From Vandiemenella viatica (taxonomy: Eukaryota > Arthropoda > Insecta > Orthoptera > Morabidae), in assembly GCA_031002005.1 (NCBI GenBank), contig JARYHS010006964.1, positions 6,076,001 through 6,140,000 on the forward strand: a DNA stretch of 64,000 bases. Reading direction: 5' to 3'. The first letter of the stretch is position 1. Each line of letters starts with the position of its first letter. The notes beneath the pieces are model-generated. The model worked only from the letters and a program-made list of their open reading frames with translations, was not told where the DNA came from and did not search any database. Positions 31,354-42,600 of the stretch are shown piece after piece. A program made the translations under genes and the position numbers.

Positions 31354-32353
31354 NNNNNNNNNNNNNNNNNNNNNNNNNNNNNNNNNNNNNNNNNNNNNNN
31401 NNNNNNNNNNNNNNNNNNNNNNNNNNNNNNNNNNNNNNNNNNNNNNNNNNNNNNNNNNNNNNNNNNNNNNNNNNNNNNNNNNNNNNNNNNNNNNNNNNNN
31501 NNNNNNNNNNNNNNNNNNNNNNNNNNNNNNNNNNNNNNNNNNNNNNNNNNNNNNNNNNNNNNNNNNNNNNNNNNNNNNNNNNNNNNNNNNNNNNNNNNNN
31601 NNNNNNNNNNNNNNNNNNNNNNNNNNNNNNNNNNNNNNNNNNNNNNNNNNNNNNNNNNNNNNNNNNNNNNNNNNNNNNNNNNNNNNNNNNNNNNNNNNNN
31701 NNNNNNNNNNNNNNNNNNNNNNNNNNNNNNNNNNNNNNNNNNNNNNNNNNNNNNNNNNNNNNNNNNNNNNNNNNNNNNNNNNNNNNNNNNNNNNNNNNNN
31801 NNNNNNNNNNNNNNNNNNNNNNNNNNNNNNNNNNNNNNNNNNNNNNNNNNNNNNNNNNNNNNNNNNNNNNNNNNNNNNNNNNNNNNNNNNNNNNNNNNNN
31901 NNNNNNNNNNNNNNNNNNNNNNNNNNNNNNNNNNNNNNNNNNNNNNNNNNNNNNNNNNNNNNNNNNNNNNNNNNNNNNNNNNNNNNNNNNNNNNNNNNNN
32001 NNNNNNNNNNNNNNNNNNNNNNNNNNNNNNNNNNNNNNNNNNNNNNNNNNNNNNNNNNNNNNNNNNNNNNNNNNNNNNNNNNNNNNNNNNNNNNNNNNNN
32101 NNNNNNNNNNNNNNNNNNNNNNNNNNNNNNNNNNNNNNNNNNNNNNNNNNNNNNNNNNNNNNNNNNNNNNNNNNNNNNNNNNNNNNNNNNNNNNNNNNNN
32201 NNNNNNNNNNNNNNNNNNNNNNNNNNNNNNNNNNNNNNNNNNNNNNNNNNNNNNNNNNNNNNNNNNNNNNNNNNNNNNNNNNNNNNNNNNNNNNNNNNNN
32301 NNNNNNNNNNNNNNNNNNNNNNNNNNNNNNNNNNNNNNNNNNNNNNNNNNNNN
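31354..32353. other. Assembly gap, 1000 N
   Basis: Exactly 1000 N; the true gap length is unknown. Confidence 0.99.
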
Positions 32354-33240
32354 ATTTACCTCCCCCCTTCCCAGTTCTAACCCAGTTTATTATTATTTCA
32401 GCAACTTCATCATGTTTCTTCAACATTTGTGATATTTACCATTGTGGAGCTACAGTTAGAATCACTTTGATCATCTATCTCAATTCCTTCACCAGTAGCC
32501 CTTAACTTAAGAAAGGCACAGTCCTGACCCGCTCATCACTGGAAATGGGCTCCCTTACTGCTTTAGGTAACAACTCAGAAAGTACCCCCCTGCCCCTCCT
32601 ATTAAGGTATAGGCCACGCTTAGTGAAATCCCACGTACCAATGTGTTCACAGGCACGACCCCCAAAACATAACTAATATCTCTCCGAAGTATCACTTCCC
32701 TTTCCACATTTATTCGCCCCTCAACATAGTTTAATTTTTGCCGGGCATGGCGTACTTAGTACTTGCATGAGTTCCACCCTGGTATGTTGTGCCTCCTTCA
32801 CCACCTCCCTCAGGTCACTCTCTATACTATAACTCGCGTTTCTATCAATACTTTTTCCTGCACCTTCCACTACCACTACTCCTACAAAGTGAACCAATAT
32901 CATGTATTACCTGACCTAATGTTGCACTAGGTTTGAAAAACTTGTTACCTGATAACCTGTGCCTAACTGATCCTGCAGAAGAGGTCCTACACCTTTCCCA
33001 TGGCTACTATATAGCAACAGAATCCTTTTTTTCCCCTATTCTTGCCTTTTACGTGCTTATTTCTAAAGGCCTGCTGCATCTTACCTACTCCTACATCTAC
33101 ATGAGTATCTTCTCCTCCTGACTCTGGCAACAGGTCAAACCTATTTTTCCCCACAATTCTGTATCCTACTAACCATATTCCTCCTACGACCTGAATGTGT
33201 CTATGTAATTTACTATACAAATATAATACCTGAAGGAATG
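32354..33240 (-). pseudogene. Retrotransposon accessory ORF with SGNH-like features
   Basis: On the minus strand the sequence reads in broken frames. First comes NRFDLLPE (about 33150), then GKNRGKKGFCCYIV, then SIDRNASYSIESDLREVVKE (32840-32790), then ISYVLGG, and lastly EHIGTWDFTKRGLYLNRRGR, GVLSELLPKAV (about 32670-32560). The H-x-GLxLNRRG motif and the N-rich block resemble SGNH-hydrolase-like proteins carried by arthropod retroelements. Several stops and frameshifts show decay. The 3' part continues towards the gap. Confidence 0.55.
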
Positions 33241-35929
33241 TGATAAGTAAGAATCACTCGAGGATTTATGCAAGCAGGGAACGCAACTCTCTCCACACTA
33301 GAAAAATATAAGAGTCCATTGAAATTTGAGGCTTTACTTACAAAATATTTCTAAATCTATATATAAAACAGTAATGTGATCAATAAATGGGCTACTAACA
33401 ACTATTCTATAAAATTAGGAATGGTGAAACAGTTTTGTAATAACATTATGCTAAAGATATATAACTTCATCAAAGAGTAATCAAATTTCAATAAAATAGA
33501 TTCTGTTAATGAAACTAGAACTTTATAGAGACAATAAAAGATAATATTTTATTGAAATGGGATGCCTCAAAAGTGAAAAACTATACTAAAAATTATGTTT
33601 CTATACTTCTTAAGCAATGGTTGTATTGCCAAACAAGTCTAGTAGTAGATTTATGTAACATGACTCAACAATGCTTAATAATTCTGTCAGTATTAAGAAC
33701 AGATTATGTTTTTAACCATTGTACAGATAAACATTTGAAATTATATTTCGTTCAACATGATAGTATATTGTAATACATTCTTAAAAACCTGGTAGTACAT
33801 TCATACAGCAAAATACAAATATTAGATGTAGTTTCTTATATCAAATCAGTATTTGCTCTCTCTATCAATTTAAATTTCATGATTGCCTCTCAGAATTTTA
33901 AATGAACAGCAAAAGGTAAGATAATTAATGTGATATGGTGATTAACTACTTAAAAAATGTTATCACTTACAGGTTATAGATAATATTTATTTTGAATCTA
34001 TCAAAACCTTACAGTTAAGAACAATAATTTAAAAATCAATTAATATAAAACATGTAAACAATTTATGCTGTCCTTGTAGGCTTACAATAATCAAAATACG
34101 AAACACAAACTGATGAACATTATATAATAATTTTGAAATAACAGTAAATTAAAATTTGTAAACATTAATTTAAAAATAAGAAATATCATGATTTAATGAA
34201 TAATAAGGCAGTACATTATAAAATTTTATTTTTGTTATTAAGCTATGATAAACATAAATACAAGAAATCTGATACATTTTTCAAAAAGAGCTCAGACATT
34301 GACTTGATTGATTTTATCAACATTACAGATTCTACCAAATACCATCTCACTGTTGGATCTGGTGAGAGGTGAAAGGATCCTGACAGAATATTAGAAAATA
34401 GTTACATGGTTAACCAAAGTATCTTAAAACACTATATATACAGCTCTTAGAAAATTTAAACAAATAGTATTAAAAATCGTTAATAACAGTTGTTACGGCA
34501 TAAAATTTTTCAAATAATCTAACTGACACAACCATTCTACTCAGGTTTTCTCATTCCCTAAAAGTCAATCTGTAATAAAATATATTTTAAGCTACATTTA
34601 TATCTGGCACAAGTACCAAACATGTACCGGGATTTGTATCGAAACTTGTCTGAGGCCATCGTTAATTTGTACGAGTACAAAACTTGCGTTTACATCAGTA
34701 TACACTAGTATCAAAACATGCTTGATACTTGTGTATACTAATGTGCTATTAAATGTCATTTATTTTTATTTGAATTGTCAAAGTATTAAACATGTCATGT
34801 GATGAGGAAGATTTCTGTTTAAGTGTCTTTGCTGATAAATACTGAAATAGGAAAGTAAACTTAGATGGTGACAAAAAAAATTCTACCTAATTGTGAAATA
34901 CAAAGTGCTTATGCCATGCGAATGAAAGAAATAATGACATAAACACAACAAAAAACAATGGAAAAACTTGTTACACATTATGTCACTAATTTCCACATCT
35001 GACTGCTTGGCTATGTTAAATTTGGCTAATGAGCATGAGAATGTATGAGAAACAAGTCATAGTCAGAGATCAAGTGAGCATATAAAAAATATATCAGTGA
35101 CTGATATTCGCCAAATGTATAAGCAGTTTGTATGAGGTAAAGTGTCACGACTGGTCAAATATACAAATACTGGTACAGGTTCGGGCAAAAGTATCCAAGC
35201 AGACTAATTTACACCCACCAAAAACATCTTCTTTGACAACAGATAATTCTAGTGAGTGGAAGAAAAAAAATTCAAATTAACAATACTCAATGTTTCTGTC
35301 AATAAGACTGACATATTATTGTCTCAATGATTACACTTATTTAGAGAGAGGTTAAAAGAAAAATTTGACAACAGAAAATTAAAAACATTATAAACATTTT
35401 ACCACAAATTTTCCCCATTATGCTGAAAGAGGACAAAAGGATAATATAACAAATTCTCACGTCCTATTGAGTTTAGACCCTGAAACTATTCTGCAGTATT
35501 TGCAGGGGAACATATGTATAACTCGAATGTTGTTTGATTGTTTCTAATAACGACAACTAGATTATCTGTAAATAAGCATAACTTTTATAATTTCTATATT
35601 GTTAAAAGGATTTTTTTTAAAAAAACAATGGGCTCATCTTTCTTTTTTTTGATGCTTTTTTGTTTAAGAAAACATATAGAGTTTTTCATAAATTATACAG
35701 AAAAACGATGGTTTACCAAAACGAATGATAATGCTCAATAGGGGTATCTGAACCCGTAAAAGTTTTTGAAATAAATTTCACTAAAAATAGGGGTTCTGCT
35801 TAATTGAGTTATTTGTCAAATCTTAAGATACACACACCACATAAAATATTTTCCATATATATCACAATAAATCAAGCTATCACTCAAATGAATAAATTAC
35901 AGACTTTAACACACTGTACAAGATAAATG
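33241..35929. other. AT-rich, no recognised gene; one strong hairpin
   Basis: More than 2.5 kb of AT-rich sequence without coding signal. The hairpin at 34697-34739 is listed separately. Confidence 0.45.
34697..34739. repeat. Short perfect-stem hairpin
   Basis: 18-bp arms (agtatacactagtatcaa and its complement at 34722-34739, one mismatch) flank a 7-nt loop. It is probably the core of a small foldback element; nearby gtac/cttg-rich sequence on the left is similar in style. Confidence 0.6.
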
Positions 35930-36565
35930 ACTTTCAAAACAAATCAGAAGGAAACGGACGATCTACTTAATGAAACCGCTGAAGACTTCTAAGACCACCA
36001 GAGTGTGTAAATAATTTTTCAAAATGTCACAAGAAAACGAACAATATCAGAACGAATTAACTGATACTTTCTACAATCCCTAAACAGCACATAATAATTA
36101 TTCCAAACATTCCATGACACAGAGTGAATCTGCTGATGACTTTTGAGTTTCATCAATTGTGAATAATTTTGCATCATCAATCAATGAATCCAGTGATGAC
36201 TTTCAAGATTTACAAACTGTGTAAATGATTAACCACAAACATAAAATAAAAACAAGCTATAATTAGAATAATAACGTTGATGTTTTTTTAAAGATTTTAT
36301 AGATAATTTTATACACACATCACAAAATACGGTGTCCTCTACAGTAAATACGCTGATAACTTTTAAGTGCAAAGGATTTCACAAAAATATCTCAATAAAA
36401 CTGTCATTCTCAAGAATAAAATCACTGGTGATCTTTAAGGCTTCAAGACTATAAGCGAGTTTCATAAGAATATGTACATTTACCAGAATGAATCCAGTGA
36501 TGTCTTTCAATGGTCTCAGACAGTGTTAATAATATTCCACAAACACCACAAGTAAACGGGCCTTC
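35930..36565 (-). pseudogene. Decayed C2H2 fingers downstream of the zinc-finger gene stop
   Basis: The minus-strand translation continues finger-like units past the TGA at 36568-36566: FTCGVCGILLTLSETIERHH, then frame-broken YSLEALKDHQ, LKSYQRIY, KLKSHQQIHS and FTQFVNLESHHWIH. Most cysteines are lost. These are remnants of a once longer array, no longer constrained. Confidence 0.7.
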
Positions 36566-36678
36566 TCATGAGTGAATCCGACGATGACTTTGAAGGTTTT
36601 CAGACTTTTTAAATAATTTTCCACAAATATCACAAGGAAACGGGCGTTCGCCAGAATGAATATTCAAATGTCTTTTAA
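36566..36678 (-). CDS. Zinc-finger gene array exon, part beyond the insertion
   Basis: Directly after the second TTAA the finger resumes (KRHLNIHSGERPF), followed by FPCDICGKLFKKSENLQSHR-RIHS and a TGA at 36568-36566 in the linker position. Frame and spacing fit the interrupted tenth finger without any base missing. Confidence 0.85.
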
Positions 36679-39600
36679 CCCTTTGACTGCTGTAGACGCG
36701 TTAACGCGCGTGGCTACTACTGCGCCCAGGTGCTCCAGACGTGTATACACGCGCCGCCTTGCCGCTCTGTCTGTGCTCCAGACGTGTATACACGCGCCGC
36801 CTCGCCGCCCTGTCTGTACTCCAGACGTGTTAACACACTAGCCTGTTAGTGGCCTGGCTATGAAGCCATATTTCCACCCAGGGTGGTTAGTTGTTTTCCT
36901 CATTCGGCCCTTGAGCATTGGCAGCTGCGATCTAATTTGTGTTGCTCTTTTCCTTTTAGTTTTCGCTGAGAAAATGGCATTCAGTCATTATTTTTTTTAA
37001 CTGCTCAACGTCTCTTAACAGCGAGGTTTTTAGAGATGTTAAAGAATGGGGGGCAAGGAATGGGAAGGAATTCGGCTATGGCCTTTTGATGGAAGCATCC
37101 CGGCATTCACCTGGAGTGATTTGGGGAAACCATGGAAAACCCAAATCTGGATGCCTAGACGGGGATTTGAACCATCGTCCTTCCGAATACACCGTCGTGT
37201 TTGTACCGCGGAAGAAATCATGGAGATTCTTACTAGAAGCGACAGTGAATATAATCACTTTAATATGGATGACAGTGATAACCTTTCGACAGGATCTCGA
37301 TGTAATTTTCCTAAGCTGTGTACATCAGCTAGTGGAAAATGACAATTTTTCAGAGTTTGAAGCTACAGATTGTTCGAGCGAAATGTGTGGAAAAAGAGAA
37401 TGCTTTAGTGACGTGTTTGACAGCATGTGCTTGTCGATTAAGCTGCAGGACACAAGTGTGGATTACGTTAACATTCCAGCAGTTTGTCATTTTTCCTGAT
37501 ATTTCTAACGGAATATCATATGATATCTATTGCTGATGAGACCAACAGATACGCGAGAATCAATTCACACTATATTTTCACTTTGAAGTGGTTTAAAAAG
37601 TTCTTTTTCCACATTCTCGAACACTGCATTTTAAATGCTCACGCTCTTCACCGACTAGTAACCGGACGAAAAATGCCAGTTTCAGAGTTTTCGTCTGTTG
37701 CATCCATAAATTTAAATTTCGTGAGGAATTTTTCAGGATTTCCTGACACCCCCCCCCCCCCCCCCCGTCTTGTAAGATCAGGTTCCGTGAGACGCCACCC
37801 CCCCCCCCCTTGAAATCGCCCTCGCAACTTTTTGAGACCTTTTTTCCAAATTTCATTCATATTGCAAATTCAAAGAAGAGCACGCCAATGCGTAAATGCG
37901 CTGTATGTTCGATACAGAAAGTGCGTCGAGAAACCAATGCAGAACATGTAATGTATCAGTGTGTGTTGTACAATTTTTCAAGGCTTATTACACAAAATGA
38001 ATTACTAACCATGGTTAACTGCAGAGTAATAATAATATTACATTTATACGCCTCTAAAACTAAAAGAAATAATTAAAATATATATATATATTAACCGGGT
38101 CAAAAAGAAGACTGGAAAATTTGTGCAGAATTTGTGAAAGGTATTCGGAAAGGTTTTCTCCAGATAAATTACTACGCTAACAAACTAAAAACATTTCAGT
38201 TGCTGTAATATCTATATAGTATATGAAGTACCGGCATGTTTGATTATGCAGACATTCACTTTTAGAGGAGCTTTAAACTGAAAAACTTTAGATGTTATAT
38301 TAACTGTATTTATTTTGTATCTGAGGTTTCAAATCGCAGAGCGACAGCAGAAGAACTCCACACACAACGGTCCAGATGTATTTAGCACACAGCGGTCCGG
38401 TCTAACGCGGCAGGCCAGCGCAGGTAAACAGCTTAGGCGTAAACAAAGCCGCACTCAGCGAGGGCTCGGCCGGCCGAACTGTAGCAGTTAAAGGGTTAAG
38501 TGTTCCTGACTCTAAAAATGATTTTCCACAAATGCCACAAGAAAATGGGCGTTCTCCAGAATGGATCCGCCGATGTCTTTGAAGGTTTCTCGACCATCTA
38601 AATGATTTTCCACAAATGCCACAAGAAAATGGGCGTTCTCCAGAATGGATCCGCCGATGAGTTTGAAGGTTTCCAGACCGGCTAAATGATTTTCCACAAA
38701 TGTCACAAGCAAATGGGCATTCACTAGAATGAATCTCCAAATGTCTTTTAAGTGTTCCTGACTCTATAAATGATTTTCCACAAATGCCACAAGTAAACGG
38801 GCGTTCTCCAGAATGAATCCGTTGATGACGTTGAAGGCTTCCAGACTGTGTAAATGATTGTCCACAAATGTCACAGGGAAAAGGGCGTTCTCCAGAATGA
38901 ATCCGCCGATGAATTTGGACGTTTTTAGGCTCTTTAAATGATTTTCCACAAATTCCACAAGAAAATGGGCGTTCTCCAGAATGGATCCGCCGATGTCTTT
39001 GAAGGTTTCTCGACCATCTAAATGATTTTCCACAAATTCCACAAGAAAACGGGCGTTCGCCAGAATGAATCCGCCCATGAATTTGAAGGTTTCCTGAGTT
39101 TGTAAACGATTGTCCACAAATGTCACAAGAAAAAGAGCGTTCACCAGAATGAATCCGCTTATGTTCTTTAAGGTTTCCAGGCCATTTAAATGATTTACAA
39201 CAAATGTCACATGAATACAGATGTTCGCTTGAATGAAACCTCTTGTGCTGTCTAAGAATAGAATAATCAGTAAAAGATTTTCCACAATCTTCTCCTGAGT
39301 TTGGACGTAGGCCCGAATGAATCATATTATTACAATTGTAGGTAGAGACTGTCACTTCTATTCTGTTGGTTTCAGGTTGCTGCTCGTAACAGTGATTCTT
39401 TTTATTGCAGTCACAATAATCCCTAGAAACAGGAAATTATGAATATTAAACATGTGGTGAACTTATTATACAGAAGTATATTAATTGAAAATTGATAGGT
39501 ATGTTTTCAGTTTTACTAGTACACTAATTTCTTTTAATATATATGTCTTTGTTATTGGTAATGGTATACTCCATAAGTAATAAACTCTTCTGCTACTAAA

Positions 39601-42600
39601 AAAACATTTCTAAACTAAAGAACCCTGATGATAAAAAATGTGGTTTATAGTAGAAACACAAGATCTACATTTTAAGAAAAAAGTTGAAAAACACTTCAGT
39701 ATTTTGTAATGTGATTACTTCCATCATCAAATAGTGATTTACTAATTTACTAACTTGAGACGCTGATAGATACTGCCTTTTTATACCGCAGTACAAATAT
39801 AAAATTTGAGTTCATTTCCCACTGACATTACTTTTACAAAAATGTAATTGATCAATTTTTTTTATTAAAAAAAGGGGACAACATTGCGACGAAACAATAC
39901 AATCAGTAATCAGATTTTCACTGGAATTAATTTCATAATAGTTTAATAGACATATTTACAAATTAAAGATAAAGAAAGTATCAAAAGATTATAAAATGAT
40001 ATATTAGAATGCCTTTTCTGGTGCCCAGTTTCCATAAATGACCTGATCTCCAAACAAATTTTTTGCATTTCTTATTGAATAATTAATGTATTTTTGCAAT
40101 ATCGAGCAATAAATCAACCCTAATTGGTTGAAATGCTTAGCGCTCTGGAGTAAATACATCGACATTATAATAAAGCAATGCTGGAAATAGTCATCACAGT
40201 TCATAGTTGAAGATCATCTGAATAAACCAAGATACTAACAAGTATAATGGTAAGTTTGATACTTACCAACTTGTATTTGAACAGGGGCGGATCCAGTGGT
40301 GGGGGCTAGGGGGCTGAAGCCCCCCCAAACGTATCTAGTTCCACCTCCGACATTGTAATTTTGGAGACCTTTTTTTTTTAGCTTTACTGATTCGAGGCCC
40401 GGGAGGACTAAAAAAACTACCTTTTGCCCGACTCAAGCACCCCCCCCCCAAAGCCAAAATCCACTGAAGGCAAGCCCCCCCCAACCAAAATCCACTCAAG
40501 CCAAGCCCCTCCTAAAGCAAAATCCAGGATCCAGTCCTGATTATGAAGCTATTTTTAAGAATACCTAACAAGATAAATGGTAAACTGTTACTACGCAGTT
40601 GACACTGTAATCTTCGTGCACAGCAAAAATGGTCTTGTTTCCTTCAGAAACAACACAGCAAAAAATATGAACTCAGCATCAGTCTTTAAAAACTAATATG
40701 GTAATCCGTTTAGATGGCTCTAGACTCAAGGGAGTAGTTTGCTAGTTGGAGAGCCTCCCTCAGTGATTTGACAGCTATGGCAGAGACTGTTTAATAAGAG
40801 CAACATTTAGCATGGAAAACTATTCCAGGACAGTTGCAATCTTCCTAACGAGAAGGTGGCAGAAGAAAACAATACTTTCACCTTCGTAGAAATAAATTCA
40901 TATAAGAAATTGTTAAAATCAATTCCAATTTCTCAATAAAAATAGGATATTTCAAACAAAAATTAACAAGCAATGCATTCGGGGGCATACTGAAAGTTCT
41001 AAGCCTTATAGGAAATGTAATTTTTAATAAAAAAAAAGCATTATTTGTCTACCTCATCCCCTGTAGCTTAATGCACTATGTCCAACATTGTTCCTGTGAA
41101 TGGATTCTATTCCTGTTGTGTGATTCTTGTTGATCTGATAAATGTCCATCTATGTCTACTATCACTTCATTTGATTCAAAATATTTTCCAATTATAAATA
41201 TCTTTAGCCTTGAAACTACATGGAAGTCAGAGCTGGAAAAATATAGTAAATGTGATGCTCTAATTAGTACTACAAATCCATAAGAGTTTGTATTGTTAAA
41301 GTACATTCATAAGCAGGTGCAATATCGTGGTCATAGATGATTCTTTTCCTTGAGCTTCTCAAGAATTTTTTATTTATTTGGTCCAAAAAAATGTATTTTG
41401 TGCCATTTGTTTTCAAAAAGACTATCAATACAAAGAATTCCCTATGCATACCACAAAATACTGGTCTTGACCTTGCTGACAGATGCAATCGATTTCGCCT
41501 TTTTTTGGGCGCAGATCAGTTGGCTTCCAACAACAACGGAGCTCAGCAATTTAAATATGAACACCTAAGTGTGTGTAATCTTTGTACTTGTAATTGTGAA
41601 TTTTTTAGCTGTTAACCAATTCTTGTTTAGTGCACTTCTACAGATCATATGCTCTGGCTTTAAAAAGTAACTCCTTTTGCTCTATCACAAACAAAAACAA
41701 ATGCAAAGTGTTCAACTGGAAGTGAACTGTACCACACTTTACAGGGAGGCGTTGCAGATGGCGAAAGGATAAGCTAACAACCTTCAAAGCTGTATATTGT
41801 ATAATAGTTCGTTTCTGGGGTGCAGTGGACCCTCGACTCTTCTATAGTAACTTCAAATTTGTTGTTGCTCAGCATTTAACAAAATTCGTATGCATTTTTT
41901 ACGTCAAGCTTTAGGGAATTTAATTTTTGATTAAAATTTACCGTACAGTTCTTTCTGATACACCTAGCGCCTCAAATATTTGAAACAGTTTTAATTGTAG
42001 GTAGTCTAATACCATATTGTTGCGCATTCTCGATTTTGTTATGCATGGTTGCCCCACCCCAATTGTTAGTGGGTCTTTACATGGATTATTTTAAATTTTT
42101 AATTCAATTGCCCATTACCATAAAACTAAATGTGAATGAACGGACTCCTAATAAACTTTCTATACATTCAGATGAACCTCTGTTCACGATGAAGCAACCT
42201 AAAAAAATTACTCTGTGATGATATGATATTTCAATTAAACGCACAATGTGAGGTATTTTTTTTAGCTATTTAAATAATATTACTTAAGAGATTCTGTGCA
42301 AACCGAAATTCGCTATTTAGAAACGTGTATGAACTTCACAAAAAAATGAACTCTCCAGCAACAAGCAATTCTTTGTCAGCCTCCAGGAGATGACAACTGG
42401 TCCGTATAACTTAAGATGACCCCTCATCCAGGGAATCATACTTCCTCTAGCACATTTCAATATCTCACTAACAATCAATATCCAGACAACTACTGTGATT
42501 CTTACATTTATGATGATAGTCTTGTTATAGTTGCTCAATAGAAAACATTTTCAATGGCCAAGGATTAATATAAAAAAGATTTTGAGGGTAAGACTAATAT

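Larger units (their letters stand above)
36679..38495 (+). mobile_element. piggyBac-family element with TTAA duplication
   Basis: TTAA flanks both ends (36675-36678 and 38496-38499). Terminal repeats are ccctttgactgctgta (left) and ccctttaactgctaca (right complement), the CCCTTT start typical of piggyBac elements. Plus-strand transposase remains: ATG at 36974 (MAFSHY), then after a SINE insertion RRVCTAEEIMEILTRSDSEY, and at the far end a Cys-rich piece RKCAVCSIQKVRRETN (37888-37935), as in the C-terminal Cys-rich domain of piggyBac transposases. The catalytic core is missing. At 1.8 kb it is an internally deleted, non-autonomous copy oriented against the host gene. Confidence 0.88.

Noticed and set aside
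31338..32426. 362-residue minus-strand frame
   Set aside because: Made of gap N; only a few residues at each end are real sequence.
38512..39285. Second minus-strand open frames of 70 and 173 residues in the finger array
   Set aside because: Out-of-frame shadows of the repetitive finger exon.
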